DNA from: Diplolepis rosae
Taxonomy: Eukaryota > Arthropoda > Insecta > Hymenoptera > Diplolepididae
Length of the DNA stretch: 64,000 nt
Reading direction: 5' to 3'
NCBI GenBank assembly: GCA_030998225.1
Contig: JAPYXD010000704.1
Location: 13,392,001-13,456,000, forward strand
Below the pieces are notes generated by a model. That model saw nothing but the letters and a program-made list of their open reading frames with translations. It ran no database searches and was not told the origin of the DNA. Each line of letters begins with the position of its first letter. Position 1 is the first letter of the stretch. Both the position numbers and the translations under genes were made by a program. Of this stretch, positions 36,313 to 48,900 are shown piece after piece.

Positions 36313-36779
36313 TAGAACTTAAATTCGAATGAAACTTTTATTTTAAAATTGCAAAAATGATTTCTTTTATTAATTAATTTTTAAAAGGTACACACTAATA
36401 GGAAATTAATTATGCATCTTGTTTTCTTCTTTTTGAACCAGTTGTAACTTTTACCGTTTTTTAGAAAATTAACCAAAAAGACATTTTTTGTAGAGTGAAA
36501 ATTATTTACCTTTACTAAAGTTTAATTATCATTGTTAGAAATTGTTACCGATTTCCCTAGATTCCCTAGATTCCCCTAGATAAAGTGAAAACACCAGAAA
36601 ATTTATAATCATCAAAAAACGTTTTTACTTGTGAATATTTCAGACTTGGGAAAATCTACTGCTATTTTTGAAATAAAAAAAATATGTGGTATTTAATATC
36701 CAATCAGAGTATTCCTTTTGAAAGTTGAAATTAGAGACTCGAAAGAAATTTTTCAAGAGTTTCGTGACAAAAAGTGAGA

Positions 36780-37100
36780 ATTTTGAAAAAATGTTTCTAC
36801 GATTCCAGAATGAGGAAGAGGTCAATTGATGATTTGCGGATTCCACCGAGTGAAAGAAGAACTATTGCGTGAAATGATGGTATGGGGTTATCTACCTGAC
36901 GACCTTGCGTGTTAAAAATCCCTGAGAGTCTTGAGGGTCCCGCTGCGAGAACCTCAACAGTTCTGCAGAAGAACGCGAGTAGCAAAGACTAATTCTCCTA
37001 ATCCTCTTGATAGATTCCGCGAGTTTTAAAGACATGCTGAGGTTCTAATTGAGAAATCTGAACAGTTTCCAACTTCCAGATCTCCTGAGATCAGAATTCA
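36780..37100. other. Non-repetitive, GC-richer island; candidate exon or UTR
   Basis: Base composition is more balanced than in the flanks, and no repeat is seen. On the minus strand an ATG at 37035 opens 47 codons to a stop at 36892 (MSLKLAESIKRIRRISLCYS, then an Arg/Ser-rich part). On the plus strand CGATTCCAG at 36800-36808 could be an acceptor before a 20-codon frame with RSIDDLRIPPSERRT. It could be a 5' non-coding exon of the downstream serpin, a small gene, or a remnant. I cannot choose. Confidence 0.3.
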
Positions 37101-37369
37101 CATTCCACTGCTAAGTTGAAGAAGATGGGAATATCGATATGGATTATTCTCGCGAAACGTGAGCAAAGATTAACTTCCTTGAACTAAATATAGGTGAATT
37201 AAAATATTGAATCTAAATGCTTGAAATCATATTCAACTTTGTAAATTAATATTTAAGATTAAATTTGTTTTTAATTCTATTCAAGTTTAATATCAGAAAT
37301 TTTTTATAAATTTATACCTGGTTAATGCGGAGGGTCAATAAGTCATGAAGGAAGGTGTACACTTATGCT

Positions 37370-38691
37370 AAAATAACCTGAAATATCTTAAAGTATGTCA
37401 AATATTCTGAAGTAGATTGGAATATCCCAAAGTGTATTGGAATATTATGTAAAATAATGAAATATCCTGAAGTGCATTGGAATATCCTAAGGTACATTGA
37501 AATACCATTAAGTACCTTGAAATGTCTCAAAGTACCATGAATTATTCTGGAGAATCTTAACATATGCTGTAGTAACTTGAATTATCCTGAAGAAGTTTGA
37601 AATATCCTAAAGCCCTTAATGATATTTGAAGCATGTAAAGTATCTTTAAGTATTCGAAATGTCCTGAAGTATTTTGAAATATTTTAAAATATGTAAAATA
37701 TCTTGAAGTACAATGAAATATTTTGAAGCACGTGAAGTATCTCCAAGTATATGAAATATCCTGAAGTGTATTTGAATATTCTGAAGTACATTGAAATATA
37801 TTGAAGTACTTTGAATTATCTTAAAGTATATTGAAATATCCCATAGTAAGCACATTAAAATGCCATTAAGTATCTTGAAATATCTTAAAGTACCATCAAT
37901 TATTCCGAAGTATATTGACACATCCTGTAGTGACTTGAATTATCCTGAAGCACCTCGAAATATCCTAAAGTACTCGATGATATTTGAAGTATGTGAAGTA
38001 TCTCCAAGTATATGAAATATCCTGAAGTGTATTTGAATATTCTGAAGTACATTGAAATATATTGAAGTACTTTGAATTATCTTAAAGTATATTGAAATAT
38101 CCTGTGGTATATTTGAATAATTTGAAGTATGTAAAGTAACTTAAAGTATTTAAAACATCCTAAAGCACATTAAAATGCCATTGAGTACCTTGAAATATCT
38201 TAATGTACCATGAATTATTCTGAAGTATATTGACATATCCTGTAGTAACTTGAATTATCCTGAAAAAGTTCGAAACATCCTAAAGTACTCGATGATATTT
38301 GAAGTATGTAAAGTATCTTCAAGTATATGAAATATCCTGAAGTGTATTTATATATCCTAAAGTACATTGAAATATCTTGAAGTACTTTGAATTACCTTAA
38401 AGTATATTGAAATATCCTGTGGTATATTTGAATAATTTGAAGTATGTAAAGTAACTTAAAGTATTTAAAATATCCTCAAGCACATTAAAATGCCATCAAG
38501 TACCTTGAAATATCTTAAAGTACCATGAATTATTCTTAAGTATATTGACGTATCCTGTAGTAACTTGAATTATCCTGAAAAAGTTCGAAACATCCTAAAG
38601 TACTCGATGATATTTTAAGTATGTAAAGTATCTCGTAGTATGTGAAATGTCCTGAAGTGTTTTGAAATATTTTAAAATATGTAAAATATCT
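37370..38691. repeat. Decamer-register array upstream of the serpin
   Basis: Decamers TGAAATATCC/TGAAGTATAT are the reverse-complement orientation of the Ir93a arrays. Higher-order blocks (AAGTATCTCCAAGTATATGA followed by ~100 bp) recur at roughly 260-310 bp spacing. Confidence 0.85.
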
Positions 38692-38695
38692 TTAA

Positions 38696-38939
38696 CCCTT
38701 TCGTTATGGCAGCCCGCTCCACAGAGCTGACGCCACTGTACGGGGCACCGTGTCGCGAAGTGTGCACATTGCACGTCGGTAAACTGGTTTTCGACGCATT
38801 TCTTAAGTTTTACATAACGACATATTTGGAGACTTTAAAATTATTATAGATGATAATACAATTTAATTTTAAAAATTTATATCGTACACACAGGTCATCG
38901 CGTGGATGCCGGATATATCCGGCGCTCCTAACGAAAGGG
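38696..38939. mobile_element. piggyBac-like MITE with exact TTAA duplication
   Basis: The termini CCCTTTCGTTA and TAACGAAAGGG are inverted copies. TTAA lies at 38692-38695 and 38940-38943. 244 bp, GC-rich at both ends, non-coding. TTAA plus CCCT-type ends fit a piggyBac-derived MITE. It split the decamer array. Confidence 0.85.
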
Positions 38940-39830
38940 TTAAGTACAATGAAATATTTTGAAGCACGTGAAGTATCTCCAAGTATATGAAATATCCTGA
39001 AGTGTATTTGAATATTCTGAAGTACATTGAAATATATTGAAGTACTTTGAATTATCTTAAAGTATATTGAAATATCCTGTGGTATATTTGAATAATTTAG
39101 AGTGTGTGAAATAACTTGATGTATTTAATATATCCTAAAGTATATTAAAATGCCCTTAAGTACCTTGAAATATCTTAAAGTACCATACATTATTCTGAAG
39201 TATATTGACACATCCTGTAGTGACTTGAATTATCCTGAAGCACCTCGTAATATCGTAAAGTACTCGGTGATATTTGAAGTACGTGAAGTATCTCCAAGCA
39301 TATCAAATATCTCGAAGCGTATTTAATTATTTTAAAGTACATTGAAATATCTTGAAGTACTTTGAATTACCTTAAAGTATATTGAAATATCCTGTGGTAT
39401 ATTTGAATAATTTAGAGTGTGTGAAATAACTTGATGTATTTAATATATCCTAAAGTACAATACATTGAAATCCCATTAAAAACCTTGAATTATCTTGCGG
39501 TACTATGAATTATTCCGAAGTATATTAACACATCCTGTAGTAAGTCCAATTATCCTGAAGCGCCTCGAAATATCCTAAAGTACTTAAAGATATTTGAAGT
39601 ATGTGAAATGTCCTGAAGTGTTTTGAAATATTTTAAAGTATTCAAAATATCTTGAAGAACAATTAAATATTTTGAAGTACGTAAAGTATCTCCAAGTACA
39701 TGAAATATCCTGAAGTATATTTAAATATTCTTAAGTACATTGAAATATCTTGAAGTGTCATAAAATATTCTAAAGTTTTCAAAAATACCCTGAAGTCACT
39801 AAACATCCCGAAATATCTCGAAATCAGAAG
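38940..39830. repeat. Decamer-register array, continued
   Basis: The same TGAAGTACAT/TGAAATATCC decamers continue on the other side of the TTAA MITE and stop about 80 bp before serpin exon 1. Confidence 0.85.
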
Positions 39831-39912
39831 TAGGTGTAAATTTGATTCTTCGAGTTGTTAGTCCCTTAGACTTACGAATTTTCGTGCAATTCTCTAGCAT
39901 TAATTTTTGTAG

Positions 39913-39946
39913 ATGACAGTTTATCTAAAGCTTTTAGTTTTTACAT
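39913..39946 (+). CDS. Serpin exon 1 (signal peptide start)
   Basis: ATG with 11 codons (MTVYLKLLVFT), then a GTATAG donor in phase 1. The 61-bp intron joins FSFFLVNG in exon 2 to complete a hydrophobic signal peptide. It was chosen because exon 2's frame has no in-frame ATG back to an upstream stop. Confidence 0.6.
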
Positions 39947-42900
39947 GTATAGTAATTTTATAAATGACAAAGATGCATTGAATTAAGAAACTATTTAATT
40001 ATTAAAGTTTCCTTCTTTCTCGTGAATGGCCATTATCACGATGCAAATTACGAGCATTGGATTCGTTCAGCTCCTCGGCGACCTGTGGATATCATGACAG
40101 ATGCAATAAACAGCTTAGGTGTTCAAATTCTCCAACAGTATCATGTTCCAGGGAACATCGCATTTTCCCCAACAGGATTAGGATTTGTCTTAATCACTCT
40201 ATATGAAGGCTCATCTGGAAGAACAAGTGAACAAATAGGAGTAACGCTAAATTTGCCACACGATCGTCAGATCACGAGAATTGGACTAAGAGATATTCAT
40301 CGAAGACTTCGAGTAAGATTTAATACTTGCGAAATTTCATGAAAACCCATAAATCCCCAAACGAATAATTAAAAATATTTATTCCTCCTTAGTTATTACT
40401 AAAATGCCATCTATTTTAAATGAAGCACTCAATTTTCTTCTACAAAATCTGTGTACATCTAATTTAAAAATTATTTTTTAAGAGTTACCTCAACGCAGAT
40501 GGATTCCTCGGTGGACTCAATTTGAACAAAGATAATACAAGACTTCGTCCTGAATTTGAGGATATATTAAGGTTTTACGGTTTCGATTTTACAATAGATG
40601 AAGAAACGAATACAACGAATGCTACAACAACAGAAAACATGCCCGAAACTACAACGATGAGGGATGAACCAATGAGCACGTTACAGGCCGTGAGAGATGA
40701 AATTACAACAATGAATCCTAATGGGACTCTAGGAAATGATACTGATACCATTACATCATCTGTAACAACAGATCCAGCTGTTACAACTCTACCTTCTGTT
40801 GATGAAACTGTTCCACTTGCAACAGATCTTCCAACAACAATCGATACCTCGGTTGACATTGTCAACGTCACGCAAAACAATCCGGCAGCTATCATTGAGT
40901 CAACAACAGCTTCTACAACTGGAAGTACAAATTCTCCGACAATTACTACATCCTCTTCTGTCGAGATTCTGGAAACTCCTTTAAACAGCACTGATTTGCC
41001 AACAAGATTTTCGAGCTTACCTGCCCCACGTAATTTATCGACAGAGATGATTGTTAATGATCCTGAGTCAGTTTCTGGTTCTACGACAAATGTAGCCACT
41101 GAGATAGGATCAGAACCTGTTACTACTACTGAACGAGCCACTACAACAGGATTATCCACTTCAGGTAATTTGACAATTGTGTCAGCTCTCTTGGAAGCAA
41201 ATTGATATAACGTATATGTATTTGAATTATTTAATGTTCTATCTTTGACTTTAATGGGTTTATCTTTTTATATCTTTTATGCTGATCAAGTCAATAGTTT
41301 CTATCCTTCACCTATCCGAGGCCAATATTTTTCTATCCCTTTTACAATCTATTGTCGTGTTTATCTTTTTCGATAAGTATATTTTTTATCTATGTCTATC
41401 GATTGTGTAATCATTTCAATCCTTTTCTGTCTCTTATATAATATAGTTATTACAACTATACATTTTCATTCAAATCTTCCCATCAAAATCTGTCCTTTGT
41501 CTATTTATTTTAATCCTTTTCTATCCTTTTTAACAATTTCTATCCTTTATCTAGCCATTTCAATCATTTCTATCGTTTGGAATACACAACGAAATATATC
41601 CTTTTTTAGAATTATCTTTCTATCCTCTTTTTAATATATTGGAGCATATATTTATTTTATTCCCTATCTCTTTTAGTCATATTCATTCTTCTTCTAATTA
41701 TTTCCATCTTTTTAAATTTCTTTTACAATTTACTGAGTACTCTTATTTAATATTACCTTAATTTTCTGTCTAGTTATATTCTTCATACATTTATTCCAAT
41801 AATTCCTATCGTTTAAAACATATTTCCACACCTATCCATATCAATCCATATTTTTCTATCCAAATATATTTTGTGTCTGTTTATTTCAATCCTTTCCTAT
41901 ATCTTTTGGAATATACTGCCACTTTTAAGTTTATTGATTCTTATCTTACTATTTGATTCTATCTTTTGTATGATAATTTTAATATTTTTCTATACCCTTT
42001 ATAATATATTAGAGCATTTAATTATTTTAATCCATATCTCTTTTATTCATATTCATTTTTTTTCTAATTATCTCCATCTTTCTTCATCTCTTTTACAACT
42101 TACTAAGTACTCTTATTTAATATTACCTTAATTTTCTATCCAGTTATATTCTTCATATATTTATTTCAATAATTTCTATCGTTTAAAATATGTTTCCACA
42201 CCTATCCATTTTAATCCTTTCCTATATCTTTTGGAATATACTGCCACTTTTAACTTTATCGATTTCTATCTTAGTATTTGATTCTATCTTTTGTATGATA
42301 ATTTTAATATTTTTCTATACCCTTTATAATATATTAGAGCATATATTTATTTTATTCTCTATCTCTTTTAGTCGTATTCATTCTTTTTCTAATTATTTTC
42401 ATCTTTTTAAATCTCTTTTACAATTCACTGAGCACTCTTATTTAATATTATTTATGTTTCTATCCAGTTATATTCTTCCTATATTTATTTCAATAATTTC
42501 TATCATTTGAAATACGTTTCCACATCTATCCATTTTAATCCTTTCCTATATCTTTTGGAATATACTGCCACTTTTAAGTTTATCGATTTCTATCTTACTA
42601 TTTGATTCGATCTTTTGTCTGATAATTTTAATATTTTTCTATCCCCTTTATAATATATTAGATATATATTCAATCCATATATTTCTATCCAATAATATCC
42701 TGTGTTTATTTATTTCAATCCTTCCCTATATCTTTTGGAATCTACTGACACTTTAACTTTATCAATTCCTATCTTACTACTTGAGTCTATCTTTTGCCTG
42801 ATAGTTTTGATATTTTTCTATCTCTTTTATAGTTTACTATGGCACATATATTTTTCAATCCCTATCTTTCTATCTATGTATATTCGTCATTCATTATGTT

Positions 42901-45900
42901 TATCATTTCTGTTGCTTGAGATATACTATCACAACTATCTTTTTTCAATAACTATATTTTTATTTAAATCTATCCTTTGTCTATTTATTTCATTGTCCAA
43001 ATAGATTTTTATTTCTTTTATAATCATACTACGGCACACATATTTCAAATCTAAATCTTTCTATCCATGTCTATTCTAGTTTTTCTTTAATCATTTCAAT
43101 CCTTATCTATTTCTCTTAAATCTACTATTGTATCTATCTTTTCAAATACGATTACTTTTGATTGTACTCATGTCCATTTTTCATATAATAATATAATATA
43201 ATGAATAGGTAAAGGATAGATTTGACCGGATATATCATTTTCAGAAAAGTAAAATTCGTTTTGGATTACTAAATGGATAGAAAAGGATTTATATGGATAG
43301 GTGTATGACTGAGGAAGATTACGAAAGATAAACACAATAGTATATTTAAAAACTTATAGAAAAGGATTGAAACGGAAACTAAAAGAATTGTATTTGTATT
43401 TTTTTCATGCTTGGGATAGAAAATTATCAATGTTTGTCCACAGGAAATATTGAGTCAAGGATTCGAAAAGACAGATTTTATTAGAGTTGCAGGATATAAA
43501 AAAAATGTAGAAGAAAATGTCTATCTTTTTCTTACTTCTAACACGAAGGTTTTTATTAGAAATAGAATAAAATGTAACAAAATTGACGATTTGTTTCTTA
43601 AGCATAAAAATATTACTAAAAGAGAATTATCTCCAGCAGATTAAAGACAATGTCTTTGTAAAGTAAGATATTAATTTTTTTATCCTGATATGATTTTATC
43701 CCCTAAAGATATTCAAGTTTGAAGTTATGGAATTTATACATTTAACAAAAATCGTGAAAAAAGTAAAAAAAAACGTAATACAACGAATGGGAATTTATTT
43801 TAAAGATCGAAAAGTCAAATATATATATATTCATATATTTTTTCAAGACTTCTATATTACAAATGCTTTGTTTGCATTTCTACATATATAAGAGCAGGTT
43901 TTACATAAATCTTATTCGTTTCTCCAGAATCTACGGTTCTATTGGCAAATACAACAGATGTTCCTACCGATATACCTACGGATTCCACTACTTTAACAAA
44001 TACTGATGCACCTAGTACCATGAAGGATAATTCTGTAATGGAAACTCAAACTTTGTCTATTTTAGAAAATCCATCTACCAATAATGTTCGCAGAAAAAGA
44101 AGTGCAGAACATTATTTTTCTACTTATCCAGGTAGAATCATTTCATAAACTTATAACTAAATTAACTTTTTAGTAATATCACAAAATGTGAAATAGTCAA
44201 ATTGTGGTAATTGTTTTTGTGAATTAATTATATGGTATATTACGAATATTTCTAATGCATAACCGGAACACTTTTAAACATAACTAGTTTTGCTTGAAGA
44301 GATCAAAATCATTTGTCCTTTTTAGCCAAAAATGTTCAAACTATCTGCTCATTTCAGACAAATGTGACCAAATAATCAAATATTGATTGATTTCAACAGA
44401 AATTTAGTTACATCAACCAAATATTGCAATTTAATTTGAACTGCATCAATATAAGAATAATAGCTTAATTATGAATGAATGATTATTTTGAGAAGCAAAA
44501 GTTCCAATAGAATCTCTCTTTGAAAATTAAAGTAATTAAAAATATGTCTTTTCCTGAGGAAAATTCATCAATTTTGAGTATAAAAAGTAAATTTTTCTTT
44601 TAGAAACAAGTTAATTTTTTTTTCTAAATCATTTAGTTGAGTTTTACATTCCTGTGTTTATAAATGATAAATAAAAGAAGAGTAGGTTCATTAAGGTAGT
44701 TGTCATGATGAAAATCAGGTCCATGGAAAAAAAGTGTTTCTTTGATTTTAAGGGGATCCGCCACCTTTAATATTTTTATTTTTTGAGTTTTAGCCTTCCA
44801 TATAATTTTTTTTATGTTACGTACTTTTATTCAGAAAGGTTTTGGTTTTTTTTTAAATTACAGCACTTTTACTTATTTTTAAACTAAAAATGTTGAGTTT
44901 TTTGGGCATTTTTTGACCTTCTTTGACACTGAATAACTTTCTTGTTTTTTAACCAATTGACATGATTCTTTTTTTATTTTGTTCCTTGCAATGTGTAGCA
45001 ACTTTTTGGGTGTGTAAAATAAGGTAAAATGACTGAAAAAAGTTGCAAATAAAAAAAAAATTTAATATAAATCCCAAAATATAAAAAATACTTTTTGTAG
45101 TTATTTTTTTAGCTAGAGTGCTTCACATACCGACAAAGTTGATTCACGCTGTAAGAAACAAAATGAAAAAAGAATCATGACAATTGTTTAAAAAATAAAA
45201 AAGTTATTCAAAGTCAACAAATTTTTAAAAAATGCCCAAAAAACTCAACATTTTTAGTTTAAAAATACATAAAGGTACTGGAATTTTTAAAAGCTCCCAA
45301 AACCTTTCTCAATAAAGGCACGTAACATAAAAATATTATATGGCGGGTCTAAACTCAAAAAATAAAAATAGTAAAGGTGGCGGATCCCCTTAAGACTTGA
45401 AATGATTTTATCATTCGTATATTGAGAAAAAAAAACAATTATTTTTAAGAAAAAGATTTAAAACTTTCGAAAAATAATACTCTTATTAATGTTTTTTGCA
45501 ATAGAATTTTTCCTTACTAATGCTTCTTACCAATATTTTATAAATGATTTGATTTTTATAAATCATGGCTCATGTTTTTGGGGATTTTGTAAAAGCAAAT
45601 TTTTTTAAAAAAGAAACATTGAAGAAAAACTATATTTAAAGATTTTAAAATTATTTTCAAAATTAGGACAGTTGTAGAGAATATTTTCTGAGAAAAAATA
45701 AGCCATGAATTATGAAAATTCAATCATTTTTAAAAAATTGTTAAGCGATAGTAAGAAAAAATTCTATTACAAAAAAGATTATTAAAAGATTAAAAAATTA
45801 ATTTTTTTATTATTAATTGACATGACTGATAATATCATTTCAAGTCTTAAAATCATAGAAACACTTTTTTCCAGAGACCTAAGTTTTGGTACGACAACTA

Positions 45901-48900
45901 CCTTACGATCGTGTTATTTTGATTTCAGATGATGGACTTTGGATGCAACATTTAAATATTTGGGGAGCCCCTCCAAAATCTGACGGGGCAACCGTCAGAG
46001 ATTCTGAACAAGTGGCATTTTTGGTGAATGGGTGTGAGGTAGCCACGGTGTCAGCTACAACCTACACCGCAGTTCTGCCTTTTGCATATTTCCCTTCTTT
46101 AAAAGCTATGGCAGTGGAATTTCCTCTAGATGTCAGTCTATAAACGTATTTTATCTCCCTATAAAAACAGCTATTTCATGTTACTCAACACTCAAAGTGA
46201 AGGCTTGTTTACGAGCACACAAGTGTCTATTTCTCTATAATTATTTCGTTTTATTCCATTCTGCTAGGAAGTTCCTTAAAATAGGCAAAATATAGAAACA
46301 ATTTATGTCATTGTCGTAAAAAAAAAACAATCGAGGCTAGTATGACAAATGGGGCAATGGATAAGATTAAAATCCCAGACAAGAACAAAGAAATTAAAAA
46401 ATTGAAGATAACTTGATTTACAACTTAATTATTTTAAGAAATTTTATTTAAAATCGAAAAAAAAGTCTCTGAAAACATTCAGTTCCTGAATAGAAAGAAA
46501 AATTTGATTGAAAAAAATGATTCAGTTTTCAGAAAATGTTGCTTAATATAAAATAAATAAATAAATTGAGTTGCTGAATACAAGAAAAAATTATAAAAGA
46601 ACAAAAATAGAAAAAAAACACAAAAAATATCCAATTTTGAGAAAATCATTGTTGGACTAAAATTTTGATTCAATTTAAAATATTAAGATTTAATTCTTAA
46701 TGTCTAAAAATTTAATTGGAATAGAATATTACCTAAAAGTTGAAAATTAATTTCCTATTGTAAATTTTATCAACTCTTTATGTTAATTTGGATAAAAAAT
46801 AAAATGAAGATATTGAAGTAGCCTAAAAATATTGGCGAAAGTAATCGCTATGTGGTCCTATCGAGAAAACTGTCCCACCGGGAAAAAGTTCAGTTATCGG
46901 TTACGCAAACTGAATAAGGCTAAAAGAATAATAATAGTCTTCAAATAACAAAGTTTACCAACCGTAAAAATTATAGTAAGAGAGCTCAACGAGCGAAACG
47001 AGTCTTCCGAGACAGGATTGTCCCCAAGGGTCGTTTCCAAGAAGTATTCGTTTTTCTCTTCTAACCTTCTATAATTTCCTTGACTCCAATGTCTGACTTC
47101 GCGTAGAAAGTCTTACTTTCAGTTTCAAGAATTAAATAGAATTTTTTATTGACTATGAATGTCCTGAAATTGTCCCGGGATATGGTAGAAATACCTTCAG
47201 GATATTTAAAGCGAATTTTTGAGAAAAAAAATTGGACATCCCCGAGATGACCGAAAGATATCCAAAAAGTATCCTAAATTTTTGGAGATTAGGAAAACCT
47301 TAGGGATATTCTAAAAATACCACTAGGATATTATATATTTGTTCAAGAGATATTTCTGTAATGACTTTTTAGAAATATTCTAAAGATATCCTTAAATTGT
47401 CCAAATTCTGAAAATTTGGATATTATATATATTTAATGTTCGATAGAATGTTTTTAAAGATCGCAGAATATCCTGAGAAAAATAACATCTCCGCTTCATA
47501 AAATACATCGATCAGGATATATTTTAAAAATCTCCCAAGCAGGAAACTTCGACTTCTCTGTGATGAAAGAAAAATATCCTATTTAGATATCATAAAGATA
47601 TCAAAATTTGTAGAAATTGGGAAAAGCTAAAGGTATCATAGGGAAATTTTCAGGGATATTTTCAAGATATCTCTACGTTCCTCCAATTTGTAGGAATTCA
47701 CGTCTCATTTACATTTATTGAATGGTCCATAGGACATTCCTGAATATCCTTGAAATATCCTGAGGACATCGACATTCCAATCTGATAAGATATCCCGGCA
47801 GGATATTATGAGGCCAGGAAGTCGATATCCTTGGGATATCATTAGGATTTTTAAGCGATATTCCATAAGGATTTTCCAGCAATATCCTAATGATATTCCT
47901 AGTTTGTATCAATTTTTGGAAATTCGGATATTATTCATAAATATTTAATAGTTCATCGGATATTCCTGCACATACTAAAGATATGCTGAGGATATTAAAT
48001 GGGGATGTTCTAAGAGTATTTTTAGGATATCTATAGGATGTCTCAATTTAAAAAAATTTAGATAACGGTAGGATATCCCTGAACACCCCAAGAATATGCT
48101 AAGAATATCGAAATTTTAACCTCATAAGATATTCCATTCATAAAATTTTAAGAATTTCCCAGAAGATGTTCAAATTTTTAGAAGTTGGTACAAGCCAAAG
48201 ATATTATAGGGATTACTGTGGGGATGTTCTAGGAATATTATTAGGATATAAAGGGTTTCCCAATAGGGGTGATATGATTTTGAATGTCCCTATCGGGCTC
48301 ATTTGAACTGAAATTTTTGACGTCTGCTGTCAGTTGTGATAAGTAAGGTTTGCCATTTAATCATGAGTAGTTTCACGCTTCCACAACGTTTGGAAATTGT
48401 CCAATTATTTTATCAAAATTCGAGAAGTTTTGTCGGTGTTGAAAGAGCATATCGTGCAAAATATGGTCGTCATTCTGCTCCATCCGCGCTCTCAATTCGT
48501 CGAATAATCGATAAGTTGGAGAGTGAATTTACTCTATTGGATACTAAGCCTAAAAATCGTATGCGTACCGCACGTTCTACACAGAATATAGCCGCCGTAC
48601 AGGCCAGTATCTTGCGATTGGATCTTGGCCTGCATCCCTATAAGATGATTCTGGCCCAAGAACTGAAGCCTAATGACCATCGTTTGCGTCGGGAGTTCGC
48701 GGATTGGGCTCTGGAATCAATTGAAAATCATCCCAATTTTCATCAAAAAATCATCTTTTCTGATGAGGCGCATTTTTGGCTCAAGTCTCGGGGGACATTT
48801 GGCCGATATATTGTTTAAATCATAAATGGCATAAAATATCCAATATAATAAAAAAGATTTCGATCAATTCCGAATGAATATTCAGTGTTTTTTTTCAATT

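Noticed and set aside
40575..41159. 194-codon minus-strand frame
   Set aside because: It is the antisense shadow of the Thr-rich serpin exon; ACA/ACT codons give Val/Ser in reverse.
41392..43004. Hydrophobic frames of 80-106 codons resembling membrane proteins
   Set aside because: They are translations of the CTATC/TTTT repeat; three are repeat copies of each other.
45884..45928. Reading serpin exon 5 from an acceptor at 45883
   Set aside because: This sequence belongs to the end of a TTAAGGTAGTT element (compare 28560-28602 and 56280-56329). The acceptor at 45928 gives a better pyrimidine tract and the join STYP-DDGLW.
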